Positions 8,765 to 16,944 are shown, numbered from the stretch's first letter. The stretch is DNA of 64,000 bases from an uncultured Chloroflexota bacterium (GCA_902786265.1 CADACE010000036.1:25397-89396), one strand, 5' to 3'. Translations and numbers: made by a program. Notes: a model not told the origin generated them from the sequence alone.

Positions 8765-9650
8765 ATGCTACCATCACTCCATTGGCAAAACAGCTGAGCC
8801 CCATCTCATTCATACGGCGAACCGTATCTATTGAACAATATTCAACACATCCGTCGCCCTGAACAATACTGCGGTCAGCGGAGCTGCACATCCATTCCAA
8901 AGAAGACGGTGTTTCCGTTATCAGTAATTCCGGAGCTTGCGTTATATAGGTCTCACCGCCGACGATCGTTACATAATTTATATAATAGAAGGGAATGCCG
9001 TCAGGATTCTCAAGTGTCCATGTGGTTTTATATGTGCCTTCGGATGATGGTGCAACAGCAGGCATCGTGACAGTAAGAACGCCGCCGGGTTCCACGGTTT
9101 CTGATATAGAGTAACTGGATTGTTCTGCCAGTTGAATACCGTCACTGTAATAAAACCTGTATTTTCCGGACCAGGTCGTTGATCCGCTGTTTTTCAGCTG
9201 CCAGGTAAGGTAAAAATGCTGCCCGGGTACAAACTGATTCGGGCTGGGCAATGACGCGACAAAATCCGCTTTATCCGGAAACACAATCGTAGCGGTCGGT
9301 TCTGCCGGAACAGCTGTCGGAGGAATTTCGTCATTCCGTTTGATCATCATTCCTTCTGAATTTTCCGGGCTGCCGGTTTCATCCTTGCGCGTGATCATAA
9401 AATCATCCGGGTTTTCAGTCGGAACCGGGATCTCTGTCGCAGTCGGCAGCGGAGTGCTGGTATTTGTCGGAACCGGTGTAAAGGTTGATGTCGCAGTAGG
9501 CATAGCTTCATATGTCTGAGTAATATGCATAGCTGCAGTCTGCTCCAGCATTTTATAATCCAAAGTCGGCTCCGGAGAATGAATAACACAGGATGAAAGA
9601 ACGATCCCGCTTAATATCGATAAAAGAATGAAAAACTCTCTCCTAACCAT
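8757..9650 (-). CDS. Lipoprotein with NBR1-like Ig domain (paralogue)
   Basis: A 297-residue exported lipoprotein. The signal peptide ends in the lipobox LSSC at about residue 20. A linker rich in Thr and Pro follows (TATSTFTPVPTNTSTPLP and more), then an NBR1-like Ig domain (LKNSGSTTWSGKYRFYY, VEPGGVLTVTMPAV). The Cys-containing end (LEWMCSSADRSIVQGDGCVEYC) matches that of the downstream neighbour. The shared architecture and 8-base overlap point to duplication within one operon. The likely location is the outer face of the membrane. The function is unknown, and binding to a surface polymer or protein is only a guess. Confidence 0.75.
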   Translation of the reverse strand: MVRREFFILLSILSGIVLSSCVIHSPEPTLDYKMLEQTAAMHITQTYEAMPTATSTFTPVPTNTSTPLPTATEIPVPTENPDDFMITRKDETGSPENSEGMMIKRNDEIPPTAVPAEPTATIVFPDKADFVASLPSPNQFVPGQHFYLTWQLKNSGSTTWSGKYRFYYSDGIQLAEQSSYSISETVEPGGVLTVTMPAVAPSSEGTYKTTWTLENPDGIPFYYINYVTIVGGETYITQAPELLITETPSSLEWMCSSADRSIVQGDGCVEYCSIDTVRRMNEMGLSCFANGVMVAYE

Positions 9651-9696
9651 TTTTCATCTCCAAATACAAAAATCTTAATCTCATTATATCAGAAAT

Positions 9697-9728
9697 TTAA
9701 AAAAATAGGGCTGCCTGAAAGCAACCCT
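9697..9728 (-). terminator. Rho-independent terminator after mscL
   Basis: On the minus strand an 8-bp stem (AGGGTTGC/GCAGCCCT with one G-T pair, 9707-9714 and 9721-9728) and a 6-base loop are followed by a run of T. It lies just past the mscL stop and separates mscL from the lipoprotein operon. Confidence 0.8.
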
Positions 9729-9754
9729 AATAAAAATAATTTCAAAAAAATAAT

Positions 9755-10201
9755 TTATTTCTTAGCCTTCAGAGAATCGCGGATCTCTCTGAGAAGCAAA
9801 ACTTCTTCGCTGGGTTCAGCCGGAGGTTCAGCAGCCTTTTCTTCTTCAGCCTTCTTGGCAGCAAGTGCTGTGGCTTTGTTTGCACCTTTCATGATCAGGA
9901 ACAGAACAAGAGCGACAATTAAGAAGTTGATAATTGCGCTGATAAAATTGCCGATCATGATCATCGGAGCATCAGCTGCCTTTGCGGCGGCAAATGAATC
10001 ATATGTTTGTCCGTTAAGCGGAATATACCATGAATCAAATGAGACGCCTGAAGTGAGGCGGCCGATAACCGGCATGATAACGTCATTGATCAGAGAATTG
10101 ACGATTTCATTGAAAGCGCCGCCGATGATAATACCGATGGCCAGACTGAGAACATTGCCTTTAGAAATAAAGGTTTTAAACTCTTCAAAAAATTTTTTCA
10201 C
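9755..10201 (-). CDS. mscL: Large-conductance mechanosensitive channel MscL
   Basis: Homopentameric inner-membrane channel that releases solutes on hypo-osmotic shock. At 148 residues it is close to the usual 130-150. The cytoplasmic N-terminal helix MKKFFEEFKTFI is followed by TM1 (VLSLAIGIIIGGAFNEIVNSL) with the Gly/Ala-rich pore-lining face. A periplasmic loop, TM2 (ISAIINFLIVALVLFLIM) and the C-terminal bundle helix EVLLLREIRDSL complete it. The start codon is GTG at 10201, with AGAGGTG close upstream. It has its own terminator and is probably transcribed with or just after prfB, 16 bases upstream. Confidence 0.95.
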   Translation of the reverse strand: MKKFFEEFKTFISKGNVLSLAIGIIIGGAFNEIVNSLINDVIMPVIGRLTSGVSFDSWYIPLNGQTYDSFAAAKAADAPMIMIGNFISAIINFLIVALVLFLIMKGANKATALAAKKAEEEKAAEPPAEPSEEVLLLREIRDSLKAKK

Positions 10202-10217
10202 AATACACCTCTCTTTT

Positions 10218-11297
10218 TTATTTTAAATATTTCAGATAGGCTTGCATAAACCCATCTAAATCACCATCCAAAACACCCTGCGCATTACCGACCTCATATT
10301 CGGTACGATGGTCTTTTACCATCTGGTAGGGATGCAGCACGTATGAACGAATCTGACTGCCCCATTCGGCTTTGACATATCCGCCGCGAAGTTCAGCCAG
10401 TTCTTTTTCCTGTTCCTGATGTTTGATATCCAAAAGTCTGGATTTCAGTACCTTCATGGCTGTCTCACGGTTCTGTGTCTGAGAGCGTTCGTTCTGACAC
10501 GTTACAATGATACCGGTCGGAATATGGAGCAAACGAACGGCTGTTGAGTTTTTCTGGACATTCTGTCCCCCTGCACCGGAAGACTTGAAAACATCTATAC
10601 GAACATCCGCTTCCGGAATTTCGATTGAATCATCATCCTGCGCCTCGGGAAGCACTTCAACCATCGCGAAAGAAGTATGTCGTCGATGAGCCGCGTCGAA
10701 AGGCGAAAGACGAACCAGCCGGTGTGTCCCTTTTTCTGACTTCAAATAACCATACGCGAACTGACCGCTTACAGTCATCGTGATCGTCTTGGTTCCGGCT
10801 TCTTCACCGGGTGTGAAATCGACGATTTCGCAGTCATAACCATGAGCTTCAATCCATCTCAGATACATCCGCTGCAGCATAGAAGCCCAGTCATGCGCTT
10901 CCGTTCCTCCGGCGCCCGCATGGATCGCGAGAATTGCGTTGCCGCGGTCAAATTTACCGGAAAGCAGGGTCGAGATTTCCTTTTTGTCGCATTCGGTCTC
11001 GATTTCCTGTATTTCGCTTTCCAGCTCATCCCGCATAGCCTCGTCATCCATTTCGGCAAGTTCCATGACGTCACTTGCTTTTTGGGCAAGCTCATCCCAG
11101 CTGTTGATTTCTGCCTGCAGATCATTGATCTTTTTCATCAGCTTCTGGGCTTTTTCCGGTTCATCCCACAGGTTCGGGTTTTCGGATTCACTTTGTGCAG
11201 CGGCAAGTTCATTTTTCCGTGCATCCAGGTCAACATGCAGGATGAGCTCCGAAATTTTCTTTTTTGCCGCGTTTACGCGATCTACCAAGTCCTGCAT
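10218..11297 (-). CDS. prfB: Peptide chain release factor 2
   Basis: Recognises UGA and UAA stop codons and triggers peptidyl-tRNA hydrolysis. The 359 residues contain the RF2 codon-recognition tripeptide SPF (about 198-200) and the catalytic GGQ (243-245, in SGAGGQNVQKN). The N-terminal helical domain starts with MQDL, aligning with IQDL at about residue 12 of the E. coli protein as I recall it. Many prfB genes need a programmed +1 shift near codon 26. Here the frame is continuous from the ATG, so no shift is required. The start lies 7 bases after the ftsY stop and has only a weak AGGA ahead of it, suggesting coupling. Confidence 0.95.
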   Translation of the reverse strand: MQDLVDRVNAAKKKISELILHVDLDARKNELAAAQSESENPNLWDEPEKAQKLMKKINDLQAEINSWDELAQKASDVMELAEMDDEAMRDELESEIQEIETECDKKEISTLLSGKFDRGNAILAIHAGAGGTEAHDWASMLQRMYLRWIEAHGYDCEIVDFTPGEEAGTKTITMTVSGQFAYGYLKSEKGTHRLVRLSPFDAAHRRHTSFAMVEVLPEAQDDDSIEIPEADVRIDVFKSSGAGGQNVQKNSTAVRLLHIPTGIIVTCQNERSQTQNRETAMKVLKSRLLDIKHQEQEKELAELRGGYVKAEWGSQIRSYVLHPYQMVKDHRTEYEVGNAQGVLDGDLDGFMQAYLKYLK

Positions 11298-11304
11298 AAT
11301 TCAG

Positions 11305-12234
11305 TTAGTCCTGTTCCGTCTTCAAAATACCGTCAATAAAGTTATCCGGATCGAAAACCATCAGATCCTCCGGTTTTTCACCCAGCCCCGCGTAAATGAT
11401 CGGCAGACCAAGTTCACCCGCAATGCAGAAAGCCATACCGCCTTTTGCGGAAGTGTCGAGTTTGGAAAGGATCACACCATCAACCTTGACTGCTTCCTTG
11501 AAAGCTTTTGCCTGTGACATGGCATTCTGGCCTGTGGTTGCGTCAAGTACGATCCAGACCGCGTGAGGCGCACCGGGAAGGGCTTTTCCTGTTACGCGAT
11601 ACACCTTTTTCAATTCTTCCATCAGGTTATACCGTGATTGCAGACGGCCGGCTGTATCGATGATCAGCACGTCCATTCCGCGCGCAACTGCGGACATCGT
11701 GGCGTCATAGGCAACTGCTGCGGAATCTCCGCCTTCAACGCCCGCAATAACCGGAACGTCCAGGCGGTCGCCCCAAACCTGAAGCTGGTCAATAGCAGCC
11801 GCACGGAAGGTATCAGCAGCCGCAAGCATAACCTTTTTGCCCGCGTCTTTGTATTGTTTCGCAAGCTTCGCGGCTGTTGTCGTTTTGCCGGACCCATTGA
11901 CACCGACCATAAGGATCACAAAAGGCTTTGCCTTATTGATGGTTATCATCGGGTCTTCCGGTGTCTGCAGACGATTGCGGAGTTCAGTCCTCAGGGCATC
12001 TGTCAATTCAGAAGTTCTGTAATAACCTTCTGTTTCGGTTGCTTTCTTGAGACTGTCCATGATCGATTCAGTTGTTTCCACACCGGCATCAGCCTGGATG
12101 AAAATTTCTTCCATCTCGTCCCAGGTTTCGGGAGTGATTTCATTCGTACCGAAAATGGAAGCCAGTCTGCTGAATGTAACTTTGCGTGTTTTGTCCAGAC
12201 CTTTCAGCCATTTGGAAAAGAAATTTCCTGCCAT
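11305..12234 (-). CDS. ftsY: Signal recognition particle receptor FtsY
   Basis: SRP-receptor GTPase that docks ribosome-nascent chain complexes at the membrane for co-translational insertion. The 309 residues hold a short N domain, the P-loop GVNGSGKT (111-118), the DTFRAAA motif (about 141-147), DTAGR (193-197) and the SKLDTSAKGG nucleotide motif. The long acidic A domain of enterobacterial FtsY is missing, as in many bacteria, and the N-terminus (NFFSKWLKGLDKTR) is a likely amphipathic membrane-binding helix. The start is set at ATG 12234, which has AGGAG 7 bases upstream. The longer ORF start at 12285 would run into rlmN. Confidence 0.95.
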   Translation of the reverse strand: MAGNFFSKWLKGLDKTRKVTFSRLASIFGTNEITPETWDEMEEIFIQADAGVETTESIMDSLKKATETEGYYRTSELTDALRTELRNRLQTPEDPMITINKAKPFVILMVGVNGSGKTTTAAKLAKQYKDAGKKVMLAAADTFRAAAIDQLQVWGDRLDVPVIAGVEGGDSAAVAYDATMSAVARGMDVLIIDTAGRLQSRYNLMEELKKVYRVTGKALPGAPHAVWIVLDATTGQNAMSQAKAFKEAVKVDGVILSKLDTSAKGGMAFCIAGELGLPIIYAGLGEKPEDLMVFDPDNFIDGILKTEQD

Positions 12235-12244
12235 TATAAATCTC

Positions 12245-13282
12245 CTATTTATTTTGTTCTGCCAAAAGCTGACCGCATCCGGCACCGATATCGATTCCCC
12301 GCTTCAATCGAACGGAACAGGGAATACCGTTTTTGTCTAAAACTGATTTAAAACTTTGCGTTCTGTCAAAATTTGAACCGCTGCCGTCATATTTCTTTGT
12401 ACTGTTCAGCGGGATCAGGTTTACATGGCACAGCATGCCTTTCAGACGTTTGGCGAGCTGGACCGCATTTTCGTAATTATCATTCAATCCATGGATCAGC
12501 GCGTATTCAAAAGTGATCCTGCGGCCTGTTTTTTCCGTATAATTTCTGCAGGCTTCCAAAAGGCTGTCGAGAGGATATTTTTTATTGGCGGGAATGATTT
12601 TATCCCGAACCGCGTTGCTCGGCGCATGCAATGAAACAGCCAGGTTGATCTGCCGTTTGGCAGCTGTAAATTGTTCAATTCTGGGGATCAGACCGACTGT
12701 AGAAATAGTGATCCTGCGTTCTCCGAAATTCATTCCGTCTGAATCATTGATGATATCGATCGCTTTCATCACCGCGTCATAATTATGGAAAGGTTCCCCC
12801 ATACCCATCACTACGATATTTGTCAGCTTCAAGCCTTCGGATTTCAGCATTCTGGCAAAGAAAAGAATCTGGGCAACAATTTCTCCTGCTGAAAGATTGC
12901 GGATAAAGCCCATCTGTCCTGTAGCGCAGAAAGCGCAGTTCATCGGACAGCCGACCTGGGTTGAAATACAGATCGTATTCCGGTCACGATACCGCATCAG
13001 GACGGATTCGATCATTTTTCCATCCTGCAGCCGGAAAAGCAGCTTGTTGGTCTGTTCATCAGCGGATTTCAAATCTTTTTCCACGATCAATGGCTGAAAA
13101 CAAAACTGATCTTCAAGCTTTTGCCTGAAATCTTTTGAAAGATTGCTGAAATCCGAAGGTGATGCTAGCAGCTGCCTGTAAACCATCTGCCATATCTGTT
13201 TGGCACGGTAAGCCGGTTCGCCCATTTCGGTAATTTGGTTCGTCAATTCTTCTAAAGTAAAATCATTAATTAACGGTTTCAT
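12245..13282 (-). CDS. rlmN: 23S rRNA (adenine-2503-C2)-methyltransferase RlmN
   Basis: Radical SAM enzyme that methylates C2 of A2503 in 23S rRNA, and of A37 in some tRNAs. The 345 residues include the CxxxCxxC cluster motif at Cys112, Cys116 and Cys119 (GCPMNCAFCATGQMGF). The family C-terminal segment RGIDIGAGCGQL carries the methyl-accepting cysteine near 336. SAM-binding blocks GMGEPFHNYD and STVG are also present. Its stop is 10 bases from the ftsY start, and the two are probably cotranscribed with prfB. Confidence 0.95.
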   Translation of the reverse strand: MKPLINDFTLEELTNQITEMGEPAYRAKQIWQMVYRQLLASPSDFSNLSKDFRQKLEDQFCFQPLIVEKDLKSADEQTNKLLFRLQDGKMIESVLMRYRDRNTICISTQVGCPMNCAFCATGQMGFIRNLSAGEIVAQILFFARMLKSEGLKLTNIVVMGMGEPFHNYDAVMKAIDIINDSDGMNFGERRITISTVGLIPRIEQFTAAKRQINLAVSLHAPSNAVRDKIIPANKKYPLDSLLEACRNYTEKTGRRITFEYALIHGLNDNYENAVQLAKRLKGMLCHVNLIPLNSTKKYDGSGSNFDRTQSFKSVLDKNGIPCSVRLKRGIDIGAGCGQLLAEQNK

Positions 13283-13388
13283 TTTTCAATAATTTCCTGA
13301 ATATATTATACAGGAAAATCTAAAATTGCTCAAGTTTGAAATAGGATTCAGGAGCCGGGATGCAGCATAGCCGTTCAAATCTAATCAA

Positions 13389-13417
13389 AAGACCGGGAAC
13401 GCTTTATTCCCGGTCTT
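13389..13417. terminator. Perfect 11-bp stem-loop after the HAD gene
   Basis: AAGACCGGGAA at 13389-13399 pairs perfectly with 13407-13417 across a 7-base loop. It lies between the HAD gene's stop (13427) and rlmN, with moderate T-richness on both sides. It most likely ends the clpP-HAD transcript and insulates rlmN. Confidence 0.75.
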
Positions 13418-13426
13418 CATTTTATT

Positions 13427-14239
13427 TCATTCCGTTTTTTGGATATCTTTCAGTATTTCCACCAACTCAGCCAGGTCTTTACAAATGATATCCGGTTTCG
13501 GATCCAAATACGGAACAGTCTCCGGAGTTTCATACCCGCTCAGTACCAGTCCGGTACGGGCACCGAAATTGATCCCGCCCGCGATATCGGTTTCATAACG
13601 GTCACCGACAGCCATGATCTCATCCGGCTGCAGACCGTTTGCTTTGCAGGCCATTTCAATCATGACTGTGTTGGGTTTACCGATCACAAACGGTTTAACA
13701 CCTGTACAGGTCTCGACGCAGTTCACCATAACGCCGCCGCCCGGCCGCCAGCCGTTTTCGGTAACAAACGTGCTGTCCGTGTTTGTGGCATAAAATTTTG
13801 CCCCATGTTCGCAGATCTCAATCATTGCGCGGGAGATTTTTTCATAATTTATTTCCCGGTCAAGGCTTGCCAGGACTACATCAGCGTTTTCTTCAACGAC
13901 TTCAAATCCGTTATCCCGCAGCAGCTTTTTCAGTGACGGAGAACCGAACACATAGACACGCGGACCATTTGGATAATCCTTATGCAGCTGATATACTGTC
14001 GCAATGCCGGAAGTAAAAAACTGTTCCGGCTTTACAGCAACACCAAAGGAATCCAGTTTTTCGCAATACTCTTCCGGTGTTCTGGTCGCGTTGTTGCTCC
14101 CAAAAAGCACAGTCAATCCGGATTCCCGGATTGACTCGAAAACTTCGTGAAGATTCCCGATTTCTTTCTTATCGGTCCACAAAACGCCATCCATGTCCAG
14201 GAACAGCGCTTTGACCTTCTTCAGTGCCGTTCGTTCCAT
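13427..14239 (-). CDS. HAD-IIA family hydrolase (NagD/p-nitrophenylphosphatase-like)
   Basis: Haloacid-dehalogenase-type phosphatase of 270 residues. Motif I is FLDMDGVLW with Asp15 (nucleophile) and Asp17 (acid/base). Motif II is FGSNN, and the motif III/IV region is MAVGDRYETDIAGG. The C2-type cap between them (VLASLDREINYEKISRAMIEI, FYATNTDSTF, IGKPN) places it in subfamily IIA. Members dephosphorylate glycolate-2-phosphate, nucleoside monophosphates or sugar phosphates, and the substrate cannot be assigned. The start lies only 2 bases after the clpP stop, so the two are cotranscribed. Confidence 0.85.
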   Translation of the reverse strand: MERTALKKVKALFLDMDGVLWTDKKEIGNLHEVFESIRESGLTVLFGSNNATRTPEEYCEKLDSFGVAVKPEQFFTSGIATVYQLHKDYPNGPRVYVFGSPSLKKLLRDNGFEVVEENADVVLASLDREINYEKISRAMIEICEHGAKFYATNTDSTFVTENGWRPGGGVMVNCVETCTGVKPFVIGKPNTVMIEMACKANGLQPDEIMAVGDRYETDIAGGINFGARTGLVLSGYETPETVPYLDPKPDIICKDLAELVEILKDIQKTE

Positions 14240-14241
14240 AA

Positions 14242-14847
14242 TTATTTGATCTGCTTTCCCGGTTCCAGGACTTTATCGATCAGACCGTATTCAACTGCTT
14301 TTTGGGCGCTGAAGTAATGGTCGCGGTCACAGTCCTCAAGGACCTTTTCATAAGGCTGACCGGTATGGAATGACAGAATGTTCATCAGATCTTTCTTTAG
14401 GCGCATGATCTCTTTTGCCTGGATCTCAATATCCGAGGCCTGGCCTTCCGCGCCGCCCAGAGGCTGATGCATATGGATCGTCGCGTTCGGAAGAGCGAAG
14501 CGATGGCCCTTTGCACCGGCTGTCAGCAGGACAGTTCCGAAGGATGCGGTAAAACCGCAGGCGACCGTATTGATGCGGTTCGGGATCATCTGCATGGTGT
14601 CATAAATGGCGAGACCGGCATAAACAGAACCGCCGGGGGACTGGATATACATCTGGATGTCGCGGTCCGGATCTTCCCGGCTCAGGTACAGCAATTCTGC
14701 CACTACGAGATTCGCGATTTGTGAATCGATCTGGCTGCCGACGAAAACGATCCTTTCTTTGAGCAGAAGTGAATAAATATCATAGGAGCGCTCAAAACCG
14801 CCGTTTCCTTCGACTACGCTCGGAATAATCGTATTTAATGGGTTCAT
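14242..14847 (-). CDS. clpP: ATP-dependent Clp protease proteolytic subunit
   Basis: Serine protease that forms the double-heptamer chamber of ClpXP/ClpAP. The 201 residues match the family length. The catalytic triad is visible as Ser102 (in FTASFGT, replacing the commoner QAASMGA), His127 (HMHQPLGG) and Asp176 (DRDHYFS). The PGGSVYAGLAIYDTM substrate-channel block and the helix ending KAVEYGLIDKV are conserved. No clpX is next to it. Trigger factor lies about 350 bases upstream on the same strand, the common tig-clpP order, but a terminator separates them here. Confidence 0.96.
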   Translation of the reverse strand: MNPLNTIIPSVVEGNGGFERSYDIYSLLLKERIVFVGSQIDSQIANLVVAELLYLSREDPDRDIQMYIQSPGGSVYAGLAIYDTMQMIPNRINTVACGFTASFGTVLLTAGAKGHRFALPNATIHMHQPLGGAEGQASDIEIQAKEIMRLKKDLMNILSFHTGQPYEKVLEDCDRDHYFSAQKAVEYGLIDKVLEPGKQIK

Positions 14848-15153
14848 AAAAAAGTTTCCTTTCCTTACGTTTTATCTATGCAATAATATTATCATATTGC
14901 GGACAGTTTTTTCGTTAGAAAAATATAAACGTTTTACAAAAATTATGGTTAGGCAAATATTGCGATAAAGCTTGAAACGGCATATTTCGTTTTCACGCAA
15001 TAATATTCGATGGAAGTAAGCACTTAGACATATTCTAATGCTTTCCTGAGGGAGTCCTGCTGTGCAGCAGCATAAACTCCTGAAGGCATTTTTCAATCTT
15101 ATCCGGATCTTTTTTTTTACTTCTTCGGCGAAAAAATGAAAAGCCTGAGTTAA
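14848..15153. other. Intergenic region upstream of clpP
   Basis: About 300 A+T-rich bases between the tig terminator and clpP. I see no convincing gene; the 74-codon minus-strand frame inside it has no ribosome site or family features. It contains a bulged hairpin at about 15050-15083 (GGAGT paired with ACTCC, enclosing CTGCTG/GCAGC). It must hold the clpP promoter, but no box pair is clear enough to call. Confidence 0.5.
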
Positions 15154-15180
15154 AGAAAAAAGGCGCCTTTTACAGCGCCT
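15154..15180 (-). terminator. Rho-independent terminator after tig
   Basis: On the minus strand the stem AGGCGC/GCGCCT (15175-15180 with 15161-15166) with an 8-base loop is followed by six or more T. It lies 19 bases past the trigger factor stop. Confidence 0.85.
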
Positions 15181-15198
15181 GCTTCGACCTTAATGATC

Positions 15199-16653
15199 TT
15201 ATTCTTTATTTTCAGTTTCTGCAGTTTCTTCTTTGGCTTTGTCAGCTTCGATCTCGGCTGCGGCTTCGGCGGCTGCTTTTGCTGCTGCTTCTGCCTGTTC
15301 ATGATCGTGGCTTTCGATTTCCGGATTTTCACCCTTTGCAATTGCCATCATTCTGCCGAATACCGCACTCATATAGGTTTCGTTCAAAGCATCTTCACGA
15401 ATGTGACTGAGCATATGTTCACGTTCGTGCTTGTTCTTTGCTCCATCCAGCTGACCCTGCATATAGGAAACCAGTTCATTATATTTCTTCTGGAATTCTT
15501 CAAAATTCAGGTCGATCTTTTCCTGTTTCGCAAATTCACTCAGAACAAGCTTACGTTTGAGCTGTTCTTCTGCAACCGGCTTGATTTCTTCTTCAACGAA
15601 TTTTGCTTCATCGGTCTTCTTCATCTTCAGCCAGGCATCAAAACCGATTCCGCGATCCTGAAGATTGTGTTTAAGTTCTTCAAGACGTTCATCGATTTCA
15701 TTTTTCAGTTCAGCGGCGGAATAGACTACCTCAGAACCATCGGTGATCTTTTTGACAACGGCTTCGATGTATTTGTTTTCTTCAGCGCGTTTTTTGCTTT
15801 CTGCAAGACTCTTCTTGAGTTCTTCCATCAAATCATCGAAGGTATCCTTACCGAAATTTTTGGCGAAATCATCATCATTTTCCGGGAGCATCATCTTTTT
15901 GACGCTCTGGATGGTGGTTGTATAGGTCGCTTTGTGTCCCTTCAGAGAAGCGATCGGGGAATTTTCCGGGTAGGTATATTCGGAAGTAACGACGTCTCCT
16001 TCTTTGTGACCCTTCAGGCACTGAGTGAACTGCGGATAAGGCCAGGCTGTTCCTTCATCATTGTCAGAGCCGACGATGAACTGATAAGGCATTTCTTTGA
16101 CCAGCTCAGTGGTACCGCCTTCTTCCATCGGTTCGTCCAGATCACCTTTGATCATAACGAAAACAAGCGCGCCATCCTCAATTTCACCATCGTAAGGTTC
16201 CTGTGAGGCATAGGGCTCCTTCAGTTCTTTCAGAGCTTTTTCGATTTCTTCATCGGTAACAGGTTCTTCAACGAAATCTTCGCGGACTTCGCGGTATTCA
16301 CCGAGGTTTACAGTCGCTTTGAGCGGAACAGTAAGGGAGAATTTCGGTTCCGGCAGAAGAGCATCAATGCTCTTGAGGCTGCCCATGGCACCGGGTTCTA
16401 CGCCGGCTTCTTCCAGGAGAGCCCCGTATTTTTCTTCAAGGAACATATCGAAAGCTTCCTGTGCGACCGCCATTTCACCAAACATTTTGCGGATCACATT
16501 CGCCGGTGCTTTGCCGGGGCGGAAGCCCGGAATACGCTGGGAACGGGCAATTTTCTTAGAGGCTTTGTCCATATAAGGGGCGAATTCTTCACTCTCGACG
16601 GTCACATCGAGTTGAACTTCATGATTTTCGAGATTTTGCTTTTCGATTTTCAA
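15199..16653 (-). CDS. tig: Trigger factor
   Basis: Ribosome-bound chaperone and peptidyl-prolyl isomerase that meets nascent chains at the exit tunnel. The 484 residues show the N-terminal ribosome-docking signature GFRPGKAP (43-50). A PPIase insert (about 140-230) and a helical C-terminal chaperone domain follow, with an Ala/Glu-rich acidic tail after the core. The start is TTG at 16653 with GAGG 8 bases upstream. The longest ORF begins at 16743, but its first 30 codons run through the 3' half of tRNA-Leu and are not coding. Processing of the tRNA may therefore release the tig mRNA from a shared transcript. Confidence 0.93.
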   Translation of the reverse strand: MKIEKQNLENHEVQLDVTVESEEFAPYMDKASKKIARSQRIPGFRPGKAPANVIRKMFGEMAVAQEAFDMFLEEKYGALLEEAGVEPGAMGSLKSIDALLPEPKFSLTVPLKATVNLGEYREVREDFVEEPVTDEEIEKALKELKEPYASQEPYDGEIEDGALVFVMIKGDLDEPMEEGGTTELVKEMPYQFIVGSDNDEGTAWPYPQFTQCLKGHKEGDVVTSEYTYPENSPIASLKGHKATYTTTIQSVKKMMLPENDDDFAKNFGKDTFDDLMEELKKSLAESKKRAEENKYIEAVVKKITDGSEVVYSAAELKNEIDERLEELKHNLQDRGIGFDAWLKMKKTDEAKFVEEEIKPVAEEQLKRKLVLSEFAKQEKIDLNFEEFQKKYNELVSYMQGQLDGAKNKHEREHMLSHIREDALNETYMSAVFGRMMAIAKGENPEIESHDHEQAEAAAKAAAEAAAEIEADKAKEETAETENKE

Positions 16654-16704
16654 GGTTGGTTCCTCATGTTTAATAAAAAAATTCCACAAAAATTTGCGGT
16701 TCTG

Positions 16705-16786
16705 TAGGGAAGGAGGGGCTCGAACCCTCACGCCATAAGGCACATGATCCTAAGTCATGCCTGTCTGCCAGTTCCAGCACTCCCCC
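16705..16786 (-). tRNA. tRNA-Leu (UAG anticodon)
   Basis: An 82-nt cloverleaf on the minus strand. The acceptor GGGGGAG pairs with CTTCCCT including two G-U pairs. The anticodon loop CTTAGGA gives UAG, which reads CUA/CUN leucine codons. A long variable arm is typical of leucine tRNAs, and the T arm is GAGGG-TTCGAGC-CCCTC. The 3' CCA is not encoded. It lies 8 bases downstream of tRNA-Arg and 51 bases upstream of the tig start codon. Confidence 0.93.
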
Positions 16787-16794
16787 AATCCAAG

Positions 16795-16866
16795 TACGCC
16801 TACTGAGACTCGAACTCAGGCTCTTACCTCCGGAGGGTAATGTGATATCCACTTCACTATAGGCGC
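16795..16866 (-). tRNA. tRNA-Arg (CCG anticodon)
   Basis: A 72-nt cloverleaf on the minus strand. The acceptor GCGCCTA pairs with TAGGCGT. The anticodon loop CTCCGGA gives CCG for CGG codons. The T arm has GAGTTCGAGTCTC. CCA is not encoded. It leads the tRNA-Arg, tRNA-Leu, tig transcription unit. Confidence 0.92.
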
Positions 16867-16870
16867 ACTG

Positions 16871-16899
16871 ATTTAAAGTGAAATATGACATTCTTACAA
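16871..16899 (-). promoter_or_regulatory. Sigma-70-type promoter of the tRNA-tig unit
   Basis: On the minus strand TTGTAA (16894-16899), a 17-base spacer and TTAAAT (16871-16876) lie just before the tRNA-Arg 5' end at 16866. That spacing fits a short leader before the tRNA. Confidence 0.7.
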
Positions 16900-16910
16900 A
16901 ATTCATTTTC

Positions 16911-16944
16911 AAAATAAAACCCGGACACAGCGATGCATCCGGGT
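16911..16944 (-). terminator. Rho-independent terminator after the DUF2344 gene
   Basis: On the minus strand ACCCGGA (16938-16944) and TCCGGGT (16919-16925) form a stem over a 12-base loop, followed by TTTTATTTTG. It lies 40 bases past the DUF2344 stop. Confidence 0.8.

Noticed and set aside
10218..11330. Programmed frameshift at the start of prfB
   Set aside because: The frame is continuous from ATG 11297 and no CTTTGA-type site precedes it.
14872..15096. 74-codon minus-strand frame upstream of clpP
   Set aside because: No ribosome site, no family features, A+T-rich spacer composition.
15193..16206. 337-codon plus-strand frame opposite trigger factor
   Set aside because: A Phe-rich mirror of Lys/Glu codons; the minus-strand tig is unambiguous.
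16654..16743. N-terminal extension of trigger factor
   Set aside because: It reads through the tRNA-Leu 3' half; TTG 16653 has GAGG in place and gives the family N-terminus.
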